This document shows, in pieces, positions 47,706 through 62,204 of a stretch of 64,000 nt of DNA. The notes beneath the pieces were generated by a model, which was not told the origin of the DNA, ran no database searches, and saw only the letters and a program-made list of their open reading frames with translations. This DNA is from Hedera helix (taxonomy: Eukaryota; Streptophyta; Magnoliopsida; Apiales; Araliaceae): assembly GCA_947179155.2 (NCBI GenBank), contig OX359282.1, forward strand, positions 21,173,010 to 21,237,009, given 5' to 3'. How positions within the stretch are numbered: position 1 is the first letter of the stretch; each line of letters opens with the position of its first letter. Both the position numbers and the translations under genes were made by a program.

Positions 47706-50700
47706 TCATAGCAAGGTGCACAAGATAGCCATTAATAACAACAATGTCAACATCTTTCCAATACTTTGACTGCTAAATGAAGCAGCAGAAAGATTGTGGG
47801 CGCCAACAGAAAACACATTTCCAGACTGCTCGTCTTTCACTTCGATGCTCGAAGAGCCTGAAATCAACCACGATAACAACAGTTCATGAAGTTTCTTCGT
47901 GTAAATATAATTATTGAATTTCGTGAATAAAATGAACAAAATGACTAGAAATTTCATATAGTTTCAAGCATGCAAGTTGCAACTATTTTCTCAAAATAAA
48001 AGGAAACTCGTGGAACTCGAAACAGATATAAAGTATCTATAATATATGCATGTATGTAGAAGAGTGATCCATAGCTATCACTAGATGCTACAATTTGATG
48101 TATAATCAGAATGAGAAAAAGATGAAGGGGGCGCATGGACTCTAGTAGAAGTCTAAACATTTAAAGATAGAATAGAAAGCAGTATGTTTTCTTGAAAAAG
48201 AAATTAATTGCCTTCTAGGGAAGTATAATTAGCATTAGCTATGGACACTGTTCTAGCTAATGCATCTCTCGTCGTCATAGTAAGATCTAGGAAGATCTTA
48301 CGGCTCAAATTTGACAACAAACAAACCCTTTCGGGCCATAGGGATCCAAACCTCTGCGGCAAACATGACACATAAAAGAGATGCTACCAGTCAAGTAAGA
48401 AAAAGAGGAAGATGCGAAAGAAAAAAAGCATTTAAAAAAAATAAAAAAAGAAATTCTGACCAGAAGCTAGTAAACTTTCTATCTAAAAAGAAGGTAGAAG
48501 ACTAAAACAACATTATATGTGTAAAAAATAATCCACTATTTGAACAAAAAAAATTCTACAAAACGGAAATGGTAAAGTACACTTACAATTGTAGTCGGTC
48601 CATCCAATAGTTTGATTATCAAGATCATACACAACAATCTTATTTGAAAGTGCAATATCTGCAATTGAAATATGAAGTAAACTAAATCAAGTGCACCTCA
48701 TTATTTATTAGCATTGCAGACTCAATTATAGGAGAGAGGAGAATGGAAAGATGAACTTGTTTCATAAACAAAGAGAGGCTACAGCTCGTGTTCTATCCCA
48801 AAGCCATACTATACATAAGAGCACCTATAGCATTATGAGTTTAACTTTTCTTATCCACAACCACCCTATCATATTCGGTAAGTTTCATCACGTTTTCCCC
48901 CCACTTAATTAATTAATCCAAAGTCCAATTGATTATACTTTAGAATCACGTAAAACCATACATAGTTAGAGTCCCTCTTACTTTAGAGGTTCTGAAAATC
49001 ATTAGAGTTTGAAAGAATTAAAACTCAAGTTGTTAAAATATAGGATATGAATGCAAGACAACAATAAAAGACACTGGAAGACTTTGTATAGCAATTAAAT
49101 GATAACAGATATTTCTTATGATTATGATTAGTTTCATAGACATTAGTGGTTACAAAATATTACTTACATTCCTAAATATGTATAAACCTGACTTTTGCAA
49201 TTTTGAAGCTTGTTTAAAAGAATTAGAGGTAAAAATGTAAATGAAGTTCCTCCTAAAGCAACTCTTATAAATACCTTCCTTTCAATGGCATTGATCCAAT
49301 ATATCCAATTCACTACTGATTGAAGACTGATTCTCATCCTACAGATTTTTTTCAAGCCATCTGTTTCATGAAGGATCTCTGATCATTCTTTCTATTATGT
49401 TTTGGGAAAAAGTAAATACAATGAAGGAATATGTATATATGTGGGTATTTTTTACATTATGAATAACCCAAAATAAGCTGATTATAAGTATAAAATATAG
49501 TCAAAATAGATATGAAAATTAGATGAGGGATTCATGTGCAATAAATTGAAGATAATTGGAAGTTTGAGCTCATCTTGGCAGGGAAGGAATTTAAGCTGGA
49601 GAACACCAATCATTGGATAGCCTAACCACATGAATTAAAAATATATATATTATTGTAAGTACCAAACAACTGATCCAAAAAAAAAGCATTACAGGACATT
49701 TATTTTCTTAGAATTGATGACTTTGATTCTTATAAGTTCACATAACAATTTATTCTTACATGTAACCTCTTTCTAAGATCATCACTGTAAGAAGATTTGT
49801 CTGATGTTAGCTGTAGTGATTTGTTTCTAATAAGCAGAGTGATGACACTCAACAAGTTACTTTATATGTTGATTCACGAAATGCTGAATTAGAACATGCT
49901 AATTACCAGTCGGCCATTTTGATCAATTAAACATTTTATAAGGGTTAAATTACTTAATATCTATGATTTTTTGCCTCCTTTTGTTGATTTGTTAATTAAG
50001 GATATGAATTCTTCAAAAAGTCCCACTGCACCCATACTGTAACTGTAATTAATCCTCTAGATGAGGAGCACAGATTCTAAAATCATAACTCAAATTGAGT
50101 TTTAAAATGTAAACAAATTTCGTTTTCAAGTATGTGAGCATGGTTATTGACGGGTTGAGGGAAAAATTAGATAAAGAAAGTACAGAAAGCCTCAAGTTAG
50201 GTTCTTTTAAGCTATCATAATTTCTTAAATACTTGACATTTGTTTGTGCTAATGTATATTTTATTGATTTTTCACATGATTTAGTTAAAAGGGTTTTAGA
50301 AACCATATGGGGTTCAAGAAATGGAGTTTTAGAAACTTAGCCTTCAACATTTTCAAACCCTTTTATAAGTAAAAGTTTGCTGTACAAAAGACGGTATCTA
50401 ATATAATGTGTAAAAATTGTGCACGAATAACTTGTAAACTCCAAATGACGTAATTGGCAACATAAATCTGCCATCCATGTCAGTTGAGAGACATTCACGT
50501 CAACTCAGATATATAAAAAGGTTTGAACATCTAAAACCAAATTATATCCATTCCTTTTAAGTAGCAGTTTCATTGTATTTATTTTCTTTGAAATTTTATT
50601 TACTTAATTATTCAGGAAAAACAATGATATGAAATGTCATAGGCCTCTAAAGGATAGCTAACTCTCTTCTTCCATGATATGTAAGACTCAAAAATAGATG

Positions 50701-53700
50701 TAAGAATAAAAACTAATACATTTGCCCATGCAAATTGGCCTAATACCCTCCTCTTTGAGATAGGTGTACGACTGAAGGGTAATTTCATTGGTCTAGTTAG
50801 CAGTGACGAGACTGAAAACAAATTCAATCAGGATGCAAAGCCTAATTTTTTGGTATGACTACATTCATGATGAGTCCTCCATAAATTAGGCATCAATTCA
50901 TAAAGGAGAGCAATCTATACGATTAAACCTGATCTAATATTACCCATGGAACCCATTATCCACCCCTTAATAGTTAGATATTACTTATTTTATTAGGATT
51001 AAGGCTAATTGCTTTCCCTTGGTTATATCTGAAAAATAATCTATCTTGATCGATATATTTACATATGCAAATCCAAGGTTCAAACTGCTATAAAATAGCA
51101 ATATCATGCAAATAATATATGCAGAAGAGTTGGAAGAGTAAGCATGCTAGGATGAAACAATTAAGGGCCATTGTGCCAGAGAGGAGCCAAAATGAGCATC
51201 AAATGTTCAGATGGGTCAGCTTGCTAACCTATTCATATAAGCCACAAAAAATTTAAAATAGAATTCTAAGACAAAATTTGAAGGACACGATATCTAAGAA
51301 CTAAAATATGCAAGTAAGGTGGAAACAAGGGTTGTTATATGAATACGAGGTAAATTTGAGGCAATGCAAAACAGTACATGGTAAAAAAAAAAGTCATAAC
51401 CGGAATGTAGGTCAAAGAAGCAAGGAAAATCAACATGGCCAACAACCGATTCTTCTATTTTACATAAATTTTCCTTTCTAAATGAGTTGAGTCACTAATG
51501 GAGTTCTTGAGCCCGACTAGGGAAACTTGCAGGTAATACAGTTCGTTTACACGCATACATGGCACATTCTATGCACACAGAAGCATATGCAAGACTTGAG
51601 GGTCTCTAAAGAGCTCAATGACAAAAAATTATGTAACTTTGAGGTGTACCTCCCAAGAGAGTTAATTCCTTTCCATCCCTAGTTTGAAGCCCACTGTTCA
51701 TCCAACCAACACACTGTTCATCCTGCAAAACTTAAAGTTGTAAGTAATAATTGCAAGACTATTTATACAATAAAAGGAAATTAATAGGTTCTCTACGATA
51801 TAACAGAACAACAATTAGGAAAATTATGTCATACTCAGAAAGATGAAAAATAATTAATGCCTACCTAAAGCATATTAAGTGCTATAGAAGTCTTACACTA
51901 TGAATGGAACCCCTAAAGACGTTACAAAAAAATGACTACCTCCGTAACTGAAATTCCTTTATTTGTTACTCATCCTCACCCCTGATTCAAGCTTTAAGTG
52001 TTTCCTATGTTATACTGAGCACGCTGTTTCAGTTTTTTTTTTTTTTCTTCTCCTAAAGTATTAACATGAGCTAATAGCTACCCCGCCGAAGATGCCAAGT
52101 GTCGTCCACCTGGTACAGAAGTAGAGTTGGCTCAAATGATATTAATAGATCGATTAGTCTTTGTGTATGTTATGGAGTCTCTACTCCATGTTGAAAGCTC
52201 TTTCAAATAGTATGAACATTGAAAGTCTTCAATTAGACCTAGAGAGTTCAGTGTTGGACCTTTGATTAATCAATATCACGTTTTTTGATTGACCTCCTAC
52301 TTTCATTAATACAAAGCATAACATAATTAGTTAGTGGGGAAAAACCAGGCTGAGATTCAAAATAATTAGGCGAAGTGTTTGTTCCTGATGTGGAAGGATG
52401 CTAAGGGAGAGGGATAACATTATTGCTTGTGTTAATCTATAATTGATTTTGGGCTGTTTATTTAGCTTTTTGGACAAAATTTAAGTGATATGAGCCAAAA
52501 GACAAATATCAGCCTAGGAGCTGCTCTTTTGGTTTATTTCAAAATCACTCACGTTAGGTTATATTTTTTAGAACATTCTACCCGCGTGATACTCCGTTTC
52601 AAATTATATGATCATTATTAACTTTTGAAAGTCAATTTGAAACATTTTCAAACTCAAAATTGAAACAATAAATTTTATAATGAGTAATACTTTTTGATTG
52701 TTTACAATAATCATCATTGTATTGATTAAAATTAAAAGAATCTATATGAATTTTAAATTTTAAAATATCTTAATTAGTTGACTTTAAAAAATCAACAATG
52801 ATCAAATAATATGGAATGGAGGGAGTATTATTCTAATACAGTGTCTGCCCCCAATATTTCAGCAATCCAATAATACCTTCAGCAGAAATCACACTTTCAC
52901 AAGATTATTTTAAGCTGAACTTTTATACCATTTTTCACTTTTTTGCATTCTTATTTTGATTAACAATATCTCTAGGTATTCTATTGTGATAGTCAGTGGA
53001 AACTGACATCCAACCTATATAACTACATATATACTCTGATTCTGATGCCCACCTACGATGATTTCAGAATAAGAATATAGCATTTTTGATAATAAACCAC
53101 AAACCACATCGAAAAAGTTTAGTTTTGAACCTGCTGCCATTTGCTTTTAGTTTAGGAACCTCCAGAAATATTTAATTAATTTTAAGTTGCATACATTAAC
53201 ATGCAATCAAAGCAAGTTATATTGACCTCATTATCATTAAAATAAAATCATCTACATGTAAATTTTTGGAACACTGGTCACAAAAACCCCATCCTCTATT
53301 AACACTTGTTGATTAATGTTACATTTGATTTCTATTAACTTTAAGCATAACCCTAGAATTCACATGCTTAATAGATGATAATCACATATTGAGACTAAGC
53401 ATATCAGAGAAATAGCCATGCTACTGGATTTAGAAACAGCCATATATTTTGTAAAATTCACGAGCCAAAAATACTTACATCAACTGCAAATAGATAATCA
53501 TGGGGATAAACTGACATCGAAACCGAGTTCTCAAAATGAAAGGTGACAACTGGAAATCCATCATCAACACTGCAACAGCCAATGAAAAAGAAACAGCAAA
53601 AAAATTGGGTAGGATTAAAATAATGTCTGATAATAAAATAAGTTCCTACCGGCAAACCGGTTATTGAATCAAGCACCGTAATTCACCTAAACCAAGAGGA

Positions 53701-56092
53701 AATACATTGAGCAATGACTATCTGCCAAGAAGAAAAACACTACAATGGTACATAACTTAATGATTTACAAATCATAACCAACTGGCGACTGCATATGATT
53801 GGCTACCACTAAACCAAAGGAACAACTACTCTAAAGTTCAAAGCTAAAATAATACAAAATGGTAAATCTTCAACTACTTTTAAATTAGTTTTCTATCTTA
53901 AACTTAAAACAAAAAAAGATTAGAGAGGGTAAAAATATGGGTGACAATGAGTCATCCTAACCTAAATGGAAAACGAATAAACTAAGAAAAGTAATATTTG
54001 AAAGGAAAAAAAAACAGAAGAAACATCTACCCCCCCCAAACAAACAAACAAACAAAAAATGAATGTAGGAAGGCCCAACCCCTCTGAAAAGCTTCCACAA
54101 AATAGGCATAATAATCATGACTCAGAAACTGTCCCAAGGCAAGCGTACTAGTTTACTTTTCCACTAACTTTACGGGGTATAATTCAACTACGGGACCAAA
54201 AATCATTATTCTAAAAATCTCCGCCTAAATCCAATTAATTTCCGCCTAAGCATTAGGCGGTCTTCTGCCTCCTTAATTTGGCTAGGCACCTTGGCCTTTG
54301 CTTAGGCGGAATCATACCTCTACTTTGAGACTCTACAATACTTAAATGAATTTGTTAAGTCTTAAGATAAAAAATTGGTTATGTTTCATGTAAAATTTTA
54401 AAAAATTAAATATACTATATGTTTTGTATAGTATAACAAGTAAATACCAAAGAAAAATAAATAAATGAGATTTTCTAAGAAAATGCCTAGTCCGCCTAGG
54501 AAAACACCTAGGAACCGCCTAGGTAGCCTAAGCGCTAGGCATCCCTTCTGCCGTCTAGGTCCGCCTAACGATTTTTATAACACAACTAAAAATATGAGAA
54601 ATTAAACTAAAATAAATAATACAAAAATACTGGACTAATGTGATACTCACTGAATTCAAAAAGGATGAGGTATACCTATACCTATACCACGTCTTTCAAC
54701 TAATACCTACATGATTAACCTATCCCGTAACTTTTCAATGATATTATTTCTATACCTATTATTCTCGATGATATGATGAAACTTTACAAAGAAATGTCAA
54801 CTGATTTTGAAGAGGCATGCAAACTTTTTTCTTCCACTTTTCCATCCATTTCTTAAAGGGAAAAACGGGAGAGGGAGACCACATTAACTAGCTCTTTCCT
54901 TCCTCATTTCAATTCATTTCATAAAGGAGAAAGATTTTGGGGTTTAAAGAAAGAGGTCAGCCCTCCACTTTTCTTGCCCAATTCTTCTCCTAACTACCAA
55001 TCAGGGGAAACACCCATTTGCCTTCCACTTTTATTACCATCTCTCCATCCCTTTATTTTCGTTCAATACCAGCAAAGGTAAGTCCAAAAAAAGACTAAGT
55101 TGAAGTCTCAAGGTGCTTCTTGGCACTAGAACAAACGTTATTGAGGATAAGCATATAGTTTATTAAACAAGGTAACCACATAATATGTAACAAAATGTGA
55201 ATTTATTAATACTACCTTCCCGTTCCTTTCCTCATGAACAGACAAGGAAACACCCCATTTCCCTCGATTTTTACCTCCATCTCTATAACCCATCCACTAT
55301 ACTGCTCTACCAAACTCAAGGTAGCCATAAAGTACACTACAGTCAAAGTCCTACGGGGGGCTTGTTGCAACTGGAATAGACACCAAGGATAATGATAAAC
55401 CCTAGAATAACCATTGAAAATATGATTAAATTAAATTCTTAATATTCATAACACTCCTACTATAAGAGTTTATGGCCATCACACAATGAATATTGATGAA
55501 CTCCCAAAATGTTGCGAGGAAAAAGATGCAGCCTTTGATAAGGAGTCTTACTTTCCTTTGTATGGAAAGCATGTGAACTGCTCTTCCAGCGTATAAGTTT
55601 TTAAACCAGGTTGCCGAGCCATAATCTATTTTAAGAAGGGTAAAGTAATTGAATAAGTAGGAGAAGAAAGATTGCAGCATGCCAATATCTTGAAAACAAC
55701 TTGAAAGGAACAAGGCTTAAAATAAACGTCAAACCTTTTGCATTAGTGGTCTCAAAACCTCGTCTGGAAGATAAGCCAAGGTTGTACCACTATCAATTAT
55801 TGTCCCTTTGTTGTTTCCGGCGTCAAATATATCTGTTGGAAGTTCTAGAACATCACCATCCACCTCAATTGCCTTCATAATAACATTATAATGTGGCCTA
55901 AGATAGTGATAAAACTATAATCAAGACAAGGTTTTTGAGCCAACATTGAGGAAGGAATTATTAAAAACAAATGAAATGTTAGATAGCAGGAAATCACTGA
56001 TAGGAAATTCCTAAACAGGAAGCCCTAGAAAAGTATTAGCAAAAGGAACTACATCGATGAGTAAATGTCAGATAACTAATCAAGATTCCCTC

Positions 56093-56139
<47 letters not shown>

Positions 56140-59100
56140 TATTGGAATTAGGAAAATCAAAAGAAGGTGGTGAGGTAACTATGGGGTGAGAGTGAAAGGT
56201 GTTGTATGACAAACATGCACATAAACGTACACGCATATTGACAAAATATAACCATACAATTGCGGAAGTTTAATTACACCAAATGTTTGCCTCCAACATA
56301 ATTTCATTTACTTCTCCTTATAAATGAAGCTACCAAAAGCATATTCAGATCACCACGGGATAACTAGTAACTACACTGACCTCCCCTGGATCATCCAAAA
56401 CCAGAGACAGCCTATCACTTGGATATTACACTAACCTCCCATGTCAGCAGAAATACTGAACCAAAAACAGAAGATAAGAACTTCAAATATGCCTCATCAA
56501 AACCAATGATAGCACGCATGAAAATAATGTGTTGATTGAATTGTGTCCGGAAAGCTATTACACTGGGATTTATTCATACCATTGTATGCTTACTGGGGAG
56601 TACAGGTGTCTAGGTTATTTAAATTTAATTATGTTTCGTTAGTTTAAGTTTGTTTAGGTTATCAGAGTTATTTCCAGATTTGAAATACTTCGTAGAATTA
56701 GCGTTCTCCTGTAAGTGTTGTAATCCTTACAAGTAAAATATTAAAAAAAATCTTGTGCTTGTCACCTGAGGGCATTGCCTAACCCATGAAAGTGCAAAGC
56801 AGTCTTGGCCTGTGGGGGAGTAGATCCCTTGCCTTTTCTCTTCTATTTCTAGTAAGAACCATATTTTCACTTCTATTTCTAAGTACTTTCTTTTGTCTTC
56901 TTTCAATTATTGGAGGCTTGGGTTACCTTGAATTACTATATAGCTTAAGTCCCACTAAGTGGTGTCTTCTCCTTCTGCTTTAATGAAGAGCAGCTTTTTC
57001 CTAAGGTTTTACTATTTTAATAGCGTGCTAATGAGGGTATGTGGAATTGTATTTATATGTGCTGCAGCTATCATTGAGCAATTTCAAAATCAGCTTTTTC
57101 TAAATAACAATGTGGTCAACCAAAATACAAAAGGAAAACAAATAGTAGAAATAATATATAACTTTGAGTTGGATTTTGAAATTAAGGGTGAAACCTACTT
57201 AATCAATCATATGAATCACAGTTCTATATAGACCAATTGCTAAAATGAAAACTCATAGTTCTTGTATTTTTTTCCCCGCAAGTTATCAAAAGTAGCTTTT
57301 GTTTCACAATGAAGTGAAAAACATGGAATATAACATCACATACATATCTGGGACCAGTGGTGTTGAAGAAAATTTTGGCTGTACTACTTCTCCAATGGCA
57401 AATATTCCACCTCCATTCCTTGCATCCAAGCAATGAGAAAACACTTTTTTCACCTTTCCAGCTGATGCTAGCTGAGATAATATGGACGAATTTGCTTGCC
57501 CAAATCCAATTATTCCATCAACTGATTCATCAGATGAACCTAACTCCCCAGACTGTTTAGCTCCACATCTACATTGATTCCAAAAATCATAAATTATAGC
57601 ATTAGCATTGTGGAACAAATTCTGCAAGCAAAATAAATCATATCTTAAAACAAAGTTTGCACCTGGCAGAACTCTCAGACTAATAATGGTAGATATAGCA
57701 CACAATATATCCATACGAGAAAATGACCACGTTGATAGATACAACAAAAAAAATTACTCAAAATCAAAAAATAGAAACTGAGAGGAAACATGCAGAGCAA
57801 CTGAGCAAGTGTGGTATATATATCATCAACCGACACTTGCTGTCCATTATAGTCTCTCACTTGGAATAAAACTGGTACAGCTATATCCTAAGGCATTCAT
57901 TTTTACCTACAAATATATATATATATATATATATATAATCGCATTTAATTTTATATATAGGTTACACATAGTTGAACAAGTTTAAATAACAAATTTTATA
58001 ATTACAAAATGAGAATCCTAATAGAGTATGGAATATGGATTGATAAAATAATACTAGTTTACATACAGTTTTTGTTCCTCTTTGAATGATGTATGAACCT
58101 GTAGGCATTTACACCATGTTTGTAAGTTTTTCTTTTAGGGGAAGGGAAGGGAAGGGAAAATAATTAAAATCCCTCCAAATCCAATGTTTGTGAGTTTTTT
58201 TTAGGGAGGAAGGGAAGGGATTTGGAGATAACGTTTATTTTATTTTTGGCTCAAAACTTTGCCCCCAAAAGTGGGAGGATTTGGAGGGATGGGAAAGTTA
58301 GATATTTTATAATGCCTAAAGTAACCTTTCAAAATAATTCATATCATTTATTACATTTATATGTTAGGGTAATATAGTAATAGTGTAGTTTAAAAATAAA
58401 AATATTTTCCCTCCCGTTCTCTCTTTCTAAACTCACAAACAAGGGAAAATATAATTAAAATCTCATATCTTCCCTTCCTTTCTAAAACACACAAACATAA
58501 CAAGGGAAACTAATAATCCCTTCCCCTCTTATACTTTTCCTTCCCATCCCTCCAAACTCACAAAAGCAGTGTTAGAAATGAAGAAGATACATAGAATCAC
58601 TGGCGGACCCATGGCGGTGCATGTGACTGCAAGTGCAGTCATTCAATTTCTTATTTTTTTATATACTACTTTGGGTTTAGATAGCTATTACGCCATATGA
58701 TTGCAGATTAATCATTAGGCTAGATATAATTACCCTCATTGGCTCATTCCTATAACCGCTTAGATATATGGATTATATGTCCGCAAGGAGTATTTGTATG
58801 CCTCTTATATATTGTATAGTTAAGTTTTATACTCTCTTCATTTAATTTATAACATCATTTATTAACTTTTTGAAAGTCAATTTAAAATATTTTTAAGTAC
58901 AAAATTAATATAGATTCATCTAAAATTATAAGTCAATGAATCTTCTAATTAGTATTACCTTTTACTTTTGAGATAGTTTAAAATATTCATTATCGTATTG
59001 ACTAAACTTAAGTAAATATATATCAATTCTGAATTTAAAAGTATTTCAATTTGACTTTAAAAATAATGATCTTATAAATTAGAATGGAGTATAATATATT

Positions 59101-61627
59101 ATGGCCAGTTGGCAATTACAAGGAATTAAACTAGATGACTATCCATGATTCATGTCTCGTGTGATTACTGTCAAGTTTCAAGAAAAGTGACTTTTTAATT
59201 TTTTTTGAAGTTAACTGTGCAATTTTAAATTTTAAAATTCGAAAGTTATTTATTTAGCTAATATAATCATAAATTATATAAAAAATACTACTAATTATGA
59301 AATTTAATTATTGAAACTTACTAATTCACGTCAAATTTTAACTTAAAATTTTGCGATTTTAATTTTAGAAGAGGTATAAAAATCTTAGGTGTAGTCCTCA
59401 ACTATGAACTAAACATGCTTAAAATTAGGTATTTTACATAACAACTCTTTTTATAACTGGGTCAATCAAGTATTACATGTTTACAAGTTTATACAATTTG
59501 TGGAGTTCTAGGTGGCGATACTAAGATTAAATTTTGTTTATATTAAATTTATCTTATTTAATTTTTACTACGATTGTGACTCCACTCTCCAAAAATCCTA
59601 GGTCCGCAACTGCATAGAATGTAGAAACCTACTGACAAGTACAAGACAATTTCCACATAATGTAAGTCTTCAGTGACTGGTTACATCAGTCGCTTTTTAC
59701 GTATCACAAATTAAATGCTTACTCTATTTCATGTGCTTTTGGAAAACGATGTTACATAGCATATCCTTTATTCCACAAGAGCAAATGATGTTTAGTTAAA
59801 CAAATTGAGCTCAAACCCATGTGCCTTTTTAAGTTATGATATCAAACCACTCTAAACTAGAAATAAATGCTCACCCGAATGCTATGCTCCCATTCATGGC
59901 TGTTGTTTCAAGGTTTCCAGTTGCACGATTAAAGTGTACATTGTCTTTAACAAAGTAGCCGGTGGTTGAGCTTCCATCTCCATAAGTAATAGAATATTCA
60001 CAGAGCCTTCCAACCTTGCAATCAGCGAAGGGGGCATTGAATGTACTGATGCAAAAATTTTCATCACAGGTGACAGCTTCTCCGGTTGAGGAGCCCTTTG
60101 GATCATATGTTGCCAATTTTATCTGTTGGACAACAATCACGAAAAATATATTATTCTTTAGAAAATTATCTAATCATCAGGAACCACCTACAGCAATGTG
60201 ACTTAACATTATAAGATAACACATTCAAATGTTATAAATTCTTATTCAAGATAAAGAATTTAAAATGAAAAGTTAGAGTTTAGGAAGAAGCATACATCAA
60301 GCTTGGTTTCCTTTGGACAGTTTTTACAGCCAGCACAATTTACCCATAGAATGTCACTCCCCGTATCAACCTGCAGGTGATAGTCCTTTGAAGGAGTCCC
60401 AATCCCAATCTTAGTGTAAAAGAGCCTATATATAAATAAAACCTTATATACATGAAATGAACACCCATAATGCAAAATATGTTCACGAATGCATCAAACT
60501 CTCCCAGACCCCTAAAAGAAAAAAAAAGAGAGAATACACACACATATAACAAATAAGTCATTCAGGCAAGGGACAAGAGACTTGAGACACTAAAAGTTAC
60601 GCTAAAGGGCCCAACTGGACTCCTCCCAGCCAAAATTGCCAATGGCTATACATCCATGCACAAGGGAACATTAATAACAGCACAACAAGCAACAACAACA
60701 AATTAAATGAGCACTTTTGGTCATCTTAAATTAAAATAAATTCCTAGAAATTCTCCATATTCAGGGAGAGAGCAAAAGAGAACAAGAGCCTCATATAGAC
60801 GTTAATTACTAGTCCACTTGACTGTTTTGGATATCCCTCAATCTTTTGCCTCATTTTGAACCACAAAAGGAAAATTGCTATGTTTCTTCTCTTTTCCTCC
60901 CAATCATTCACACCAAGACTGGATAAATCAGAATTGCAGACGGAAGGTTAAACAGAGATCAACAATATAACTCGAAGGCATAATTCCCTTGCACCAAAAT
61001 AAAAAGTTCTGAACCCAATAATCAAAAATTTCCTTTAAAAAACATCTTTCATCATGTCGGTAATTCAATTATAATTTTTTTAATCTATTTTAATGCAAAA
61101 GGACAAAAAAAAAACATTACACAAATCAATTGATGCACATGCAGCCTAAAATCATAGTAAACAAAAGTTCATTTTCAACCCCCCTTAAGCCTCCTTATAG
61201 TCTCCATTTTAATTTCATTAAATCATAAAAAAATATTAATGAGGAGTAAAAAAGTAACAAATCCCAGATAGCAAGTACAATGAATCACAAACTATAAATG
61301 ACTATTCAAATTAAATTATTAGATACCTCATAATTAAAATCAATCTAACAATGATGCAATGAAATCCATCAAATTGGAAGAGATAGAGTTAGGAACAAAC
61401 GATGAATCACCAGCACGGCCCTTGCCACCCAAGGGGAGATCTATGGCGGCCAGCATTCTACCGTGCCGGTGGGAATCATGGGCCTTCATTGCCCTCAAAG
61501 ACCTTTCACCACGCGCACCAAATTTGTGCTTCACCTCAAACACAACATTTGCTGTGCCCAAACACAATTCATCCACAAATACAAAACCTAACAACAACAA
61601 AACCAAACTTCTCCTTCCCAGATCCAT
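47706..61627 (-). CDS. Pepsin-like aspartic protease (A36/A39-like, probably GPI-anchored), 10 exons
   Basis: Exons: 1 from 61627 to about 61420 (donor uncertain), then 60425-60296, 60122-59875, 57568-57344, 55897-55735, 55625-55552, 53569-53479, 51722-51650, 48658-48587 and 47857-47706. Exons 2-10 have GT-AG borders and consistent phases (1228 nt). Exon 1 has a signal peptide (MDLGRRSLVLLLLGFVFVDE) and a propeptide-like stretch ending IDLPLGGKG. The first catalytic motif VDTGSDILWVNC is in exon 2, the flap ITYGDGSST in exon 3, FGCGAKQSGELG in exons 3-4, and the second catalytic motif IIDSGTTLAYLP in exon 5. YPHDYLF, LLGDIALSNKIVVYDL and IGWTDYNC follow. The C terminus ends in a hydrophobic tail (MLTLLLLMAILCTLL), as in GPI-anchored plant members. 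Expected length is about 480 residues. It would cleave proteins in the secretory pathway or at the cell surface. Confidence 0.88.
48670..51645. other. Aspartic protease intron 8: unique-looking sequence
   Basis: About 3 kb with ordinary intron composition and no recognisable repeat or ORF. Confidence 0.5.
52592..52825. mobile_element. Stowaway-type MITE in aspartic protease intron 7
   Basis: Flanked by TA. The left end ACTCCGTTTCAAATTATATG and the reverse of the right end CTCCCTCCATTCCATATTA are inverted repeats that continue through GATCATTRTT...AAAGTCAA. This is the clearest member of a family with decayed copies at 36440, 37665, 41185, 41640, 45920 and 58826. Confidence 0.75.
54200..54590. 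repeat. Foldback repeat with CCGCCTA/TAGGCGG clusters in intron 6
   Basis: The left side has CCGCCTAA and TTAGGCGG near 54215-54315, and the right side AGTCCGCCTAGG, CCGCCTAGGTAGCC and TCCGCCTAACG near 54490-54575, with AT-rich DNA between. Such composition marks a plant MITE; I could not fix the ends or a target duplication. Confidence 0.5.
56097..56136. repeat. (TA)n in aspartic protease intron 4
   Basis: Uninterrupted TA run; another lies at 57906-57938 in intron 3. Confidence 0.9.
58112..58571. mobile_element. 460-bp Tourist-type MITE in intron 3
   Basis: TTA flanks both ends (58109-58111 and 58572-58574). Ends CACCATGTTTGTAAGTTT and the reverse CACTGCTTTTGTGAGTTT are inverted. The left part is purine-rich (GGGAAGGGAAGG) and the right part pyrimidine-rich, so the strands can fold back. 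Confidence 0.75.
58598..59612. mobile_element. 1-kb hAT-type element in intron 3
   Basis: Exact 8-bp duplication CATAGAAT (58590-58597 and 59613-59620). Ends CACTGGCGGACCCA and TAGGTCCGCAACTG are inverted repeats. No transposase. A Stowaway-like relic (about 58826-59096) lies inside it. Confidence 0.8.
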
Positions 61628-61864
61628 TTCAGATATATAAAATCCCATTCATATGTATCTTTCAGTATATGCAACAAAATAAAAATCAAAAAATATGTAT
61701 ATCTATGTATTTGTAAATTGGAAGTAAACCCAGAAATTGAAAGGGGAACAAATGAAAAGGGCCGCCGGTGGAAGGAGGCAAAGGACAAATGGAGTCAAGT
61801 TGGGTGATGAAAACAGAGAGAAAGAGAGAGGAGAAAGAAAAATCAAAGGGTAATAGACAATTGG

Positions 61865-61865
<1 letters not shown>

Positions 61866-61915
<50 letters not shown>
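61866..61915. repeat. (TA)n upstream of the aspartic protease gene
   Basis: TA run about 240 bases upstream of the ATG, within the likely promoter. The region 61640-61860 is leader-like with GA/CT-rich text. Confidence 0.9.
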
Positions 61916-61916
<1 letters not shown>

Positions 61917-62204
61917 CTTGTTAAGTTATGTATACAAATGTAAGTCGTTGTCAATTCTTTTCTTTTATAGTGTTCCTTCTTTGTCTTTCCTCTTTCTGTG
62001 TTTTTTTTTCTCTGGAAAGGTGGAAGCTTTTTCAGTCATCCTCTTCACACGTTTGTTTCTCTGTTTATTCTCTCTTTCTCTAAAATTTTCATTTATATTA
62101 CACGTAGCTTCTCAAGTCAAGTTCCCCCTCGCTCCCTCCCTCAAATGAGTACTTTTATGAATAAGATATATAATCCACATGGTATGAATCATTGTGATAC
62201 TTGA

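Noticed and set aside
56560..56980. Possible SINE or LTR fragment in aspartic protease intron 4
   Set aside because: Text such as GTCTTGGCCTGTGGGGGAG looked repeat-like, but no promoter boxes, ends or target duplication could be found.
57304..57747. 147-codon minus-strand ORF
   Set aside because: It is aspartic protease exon 4 read through into introns on both sides.
61359..61716. Two plus-strand ORFs over the first exon of the aspartic protease
   Set aside because: Antisense shadows of exon 1.
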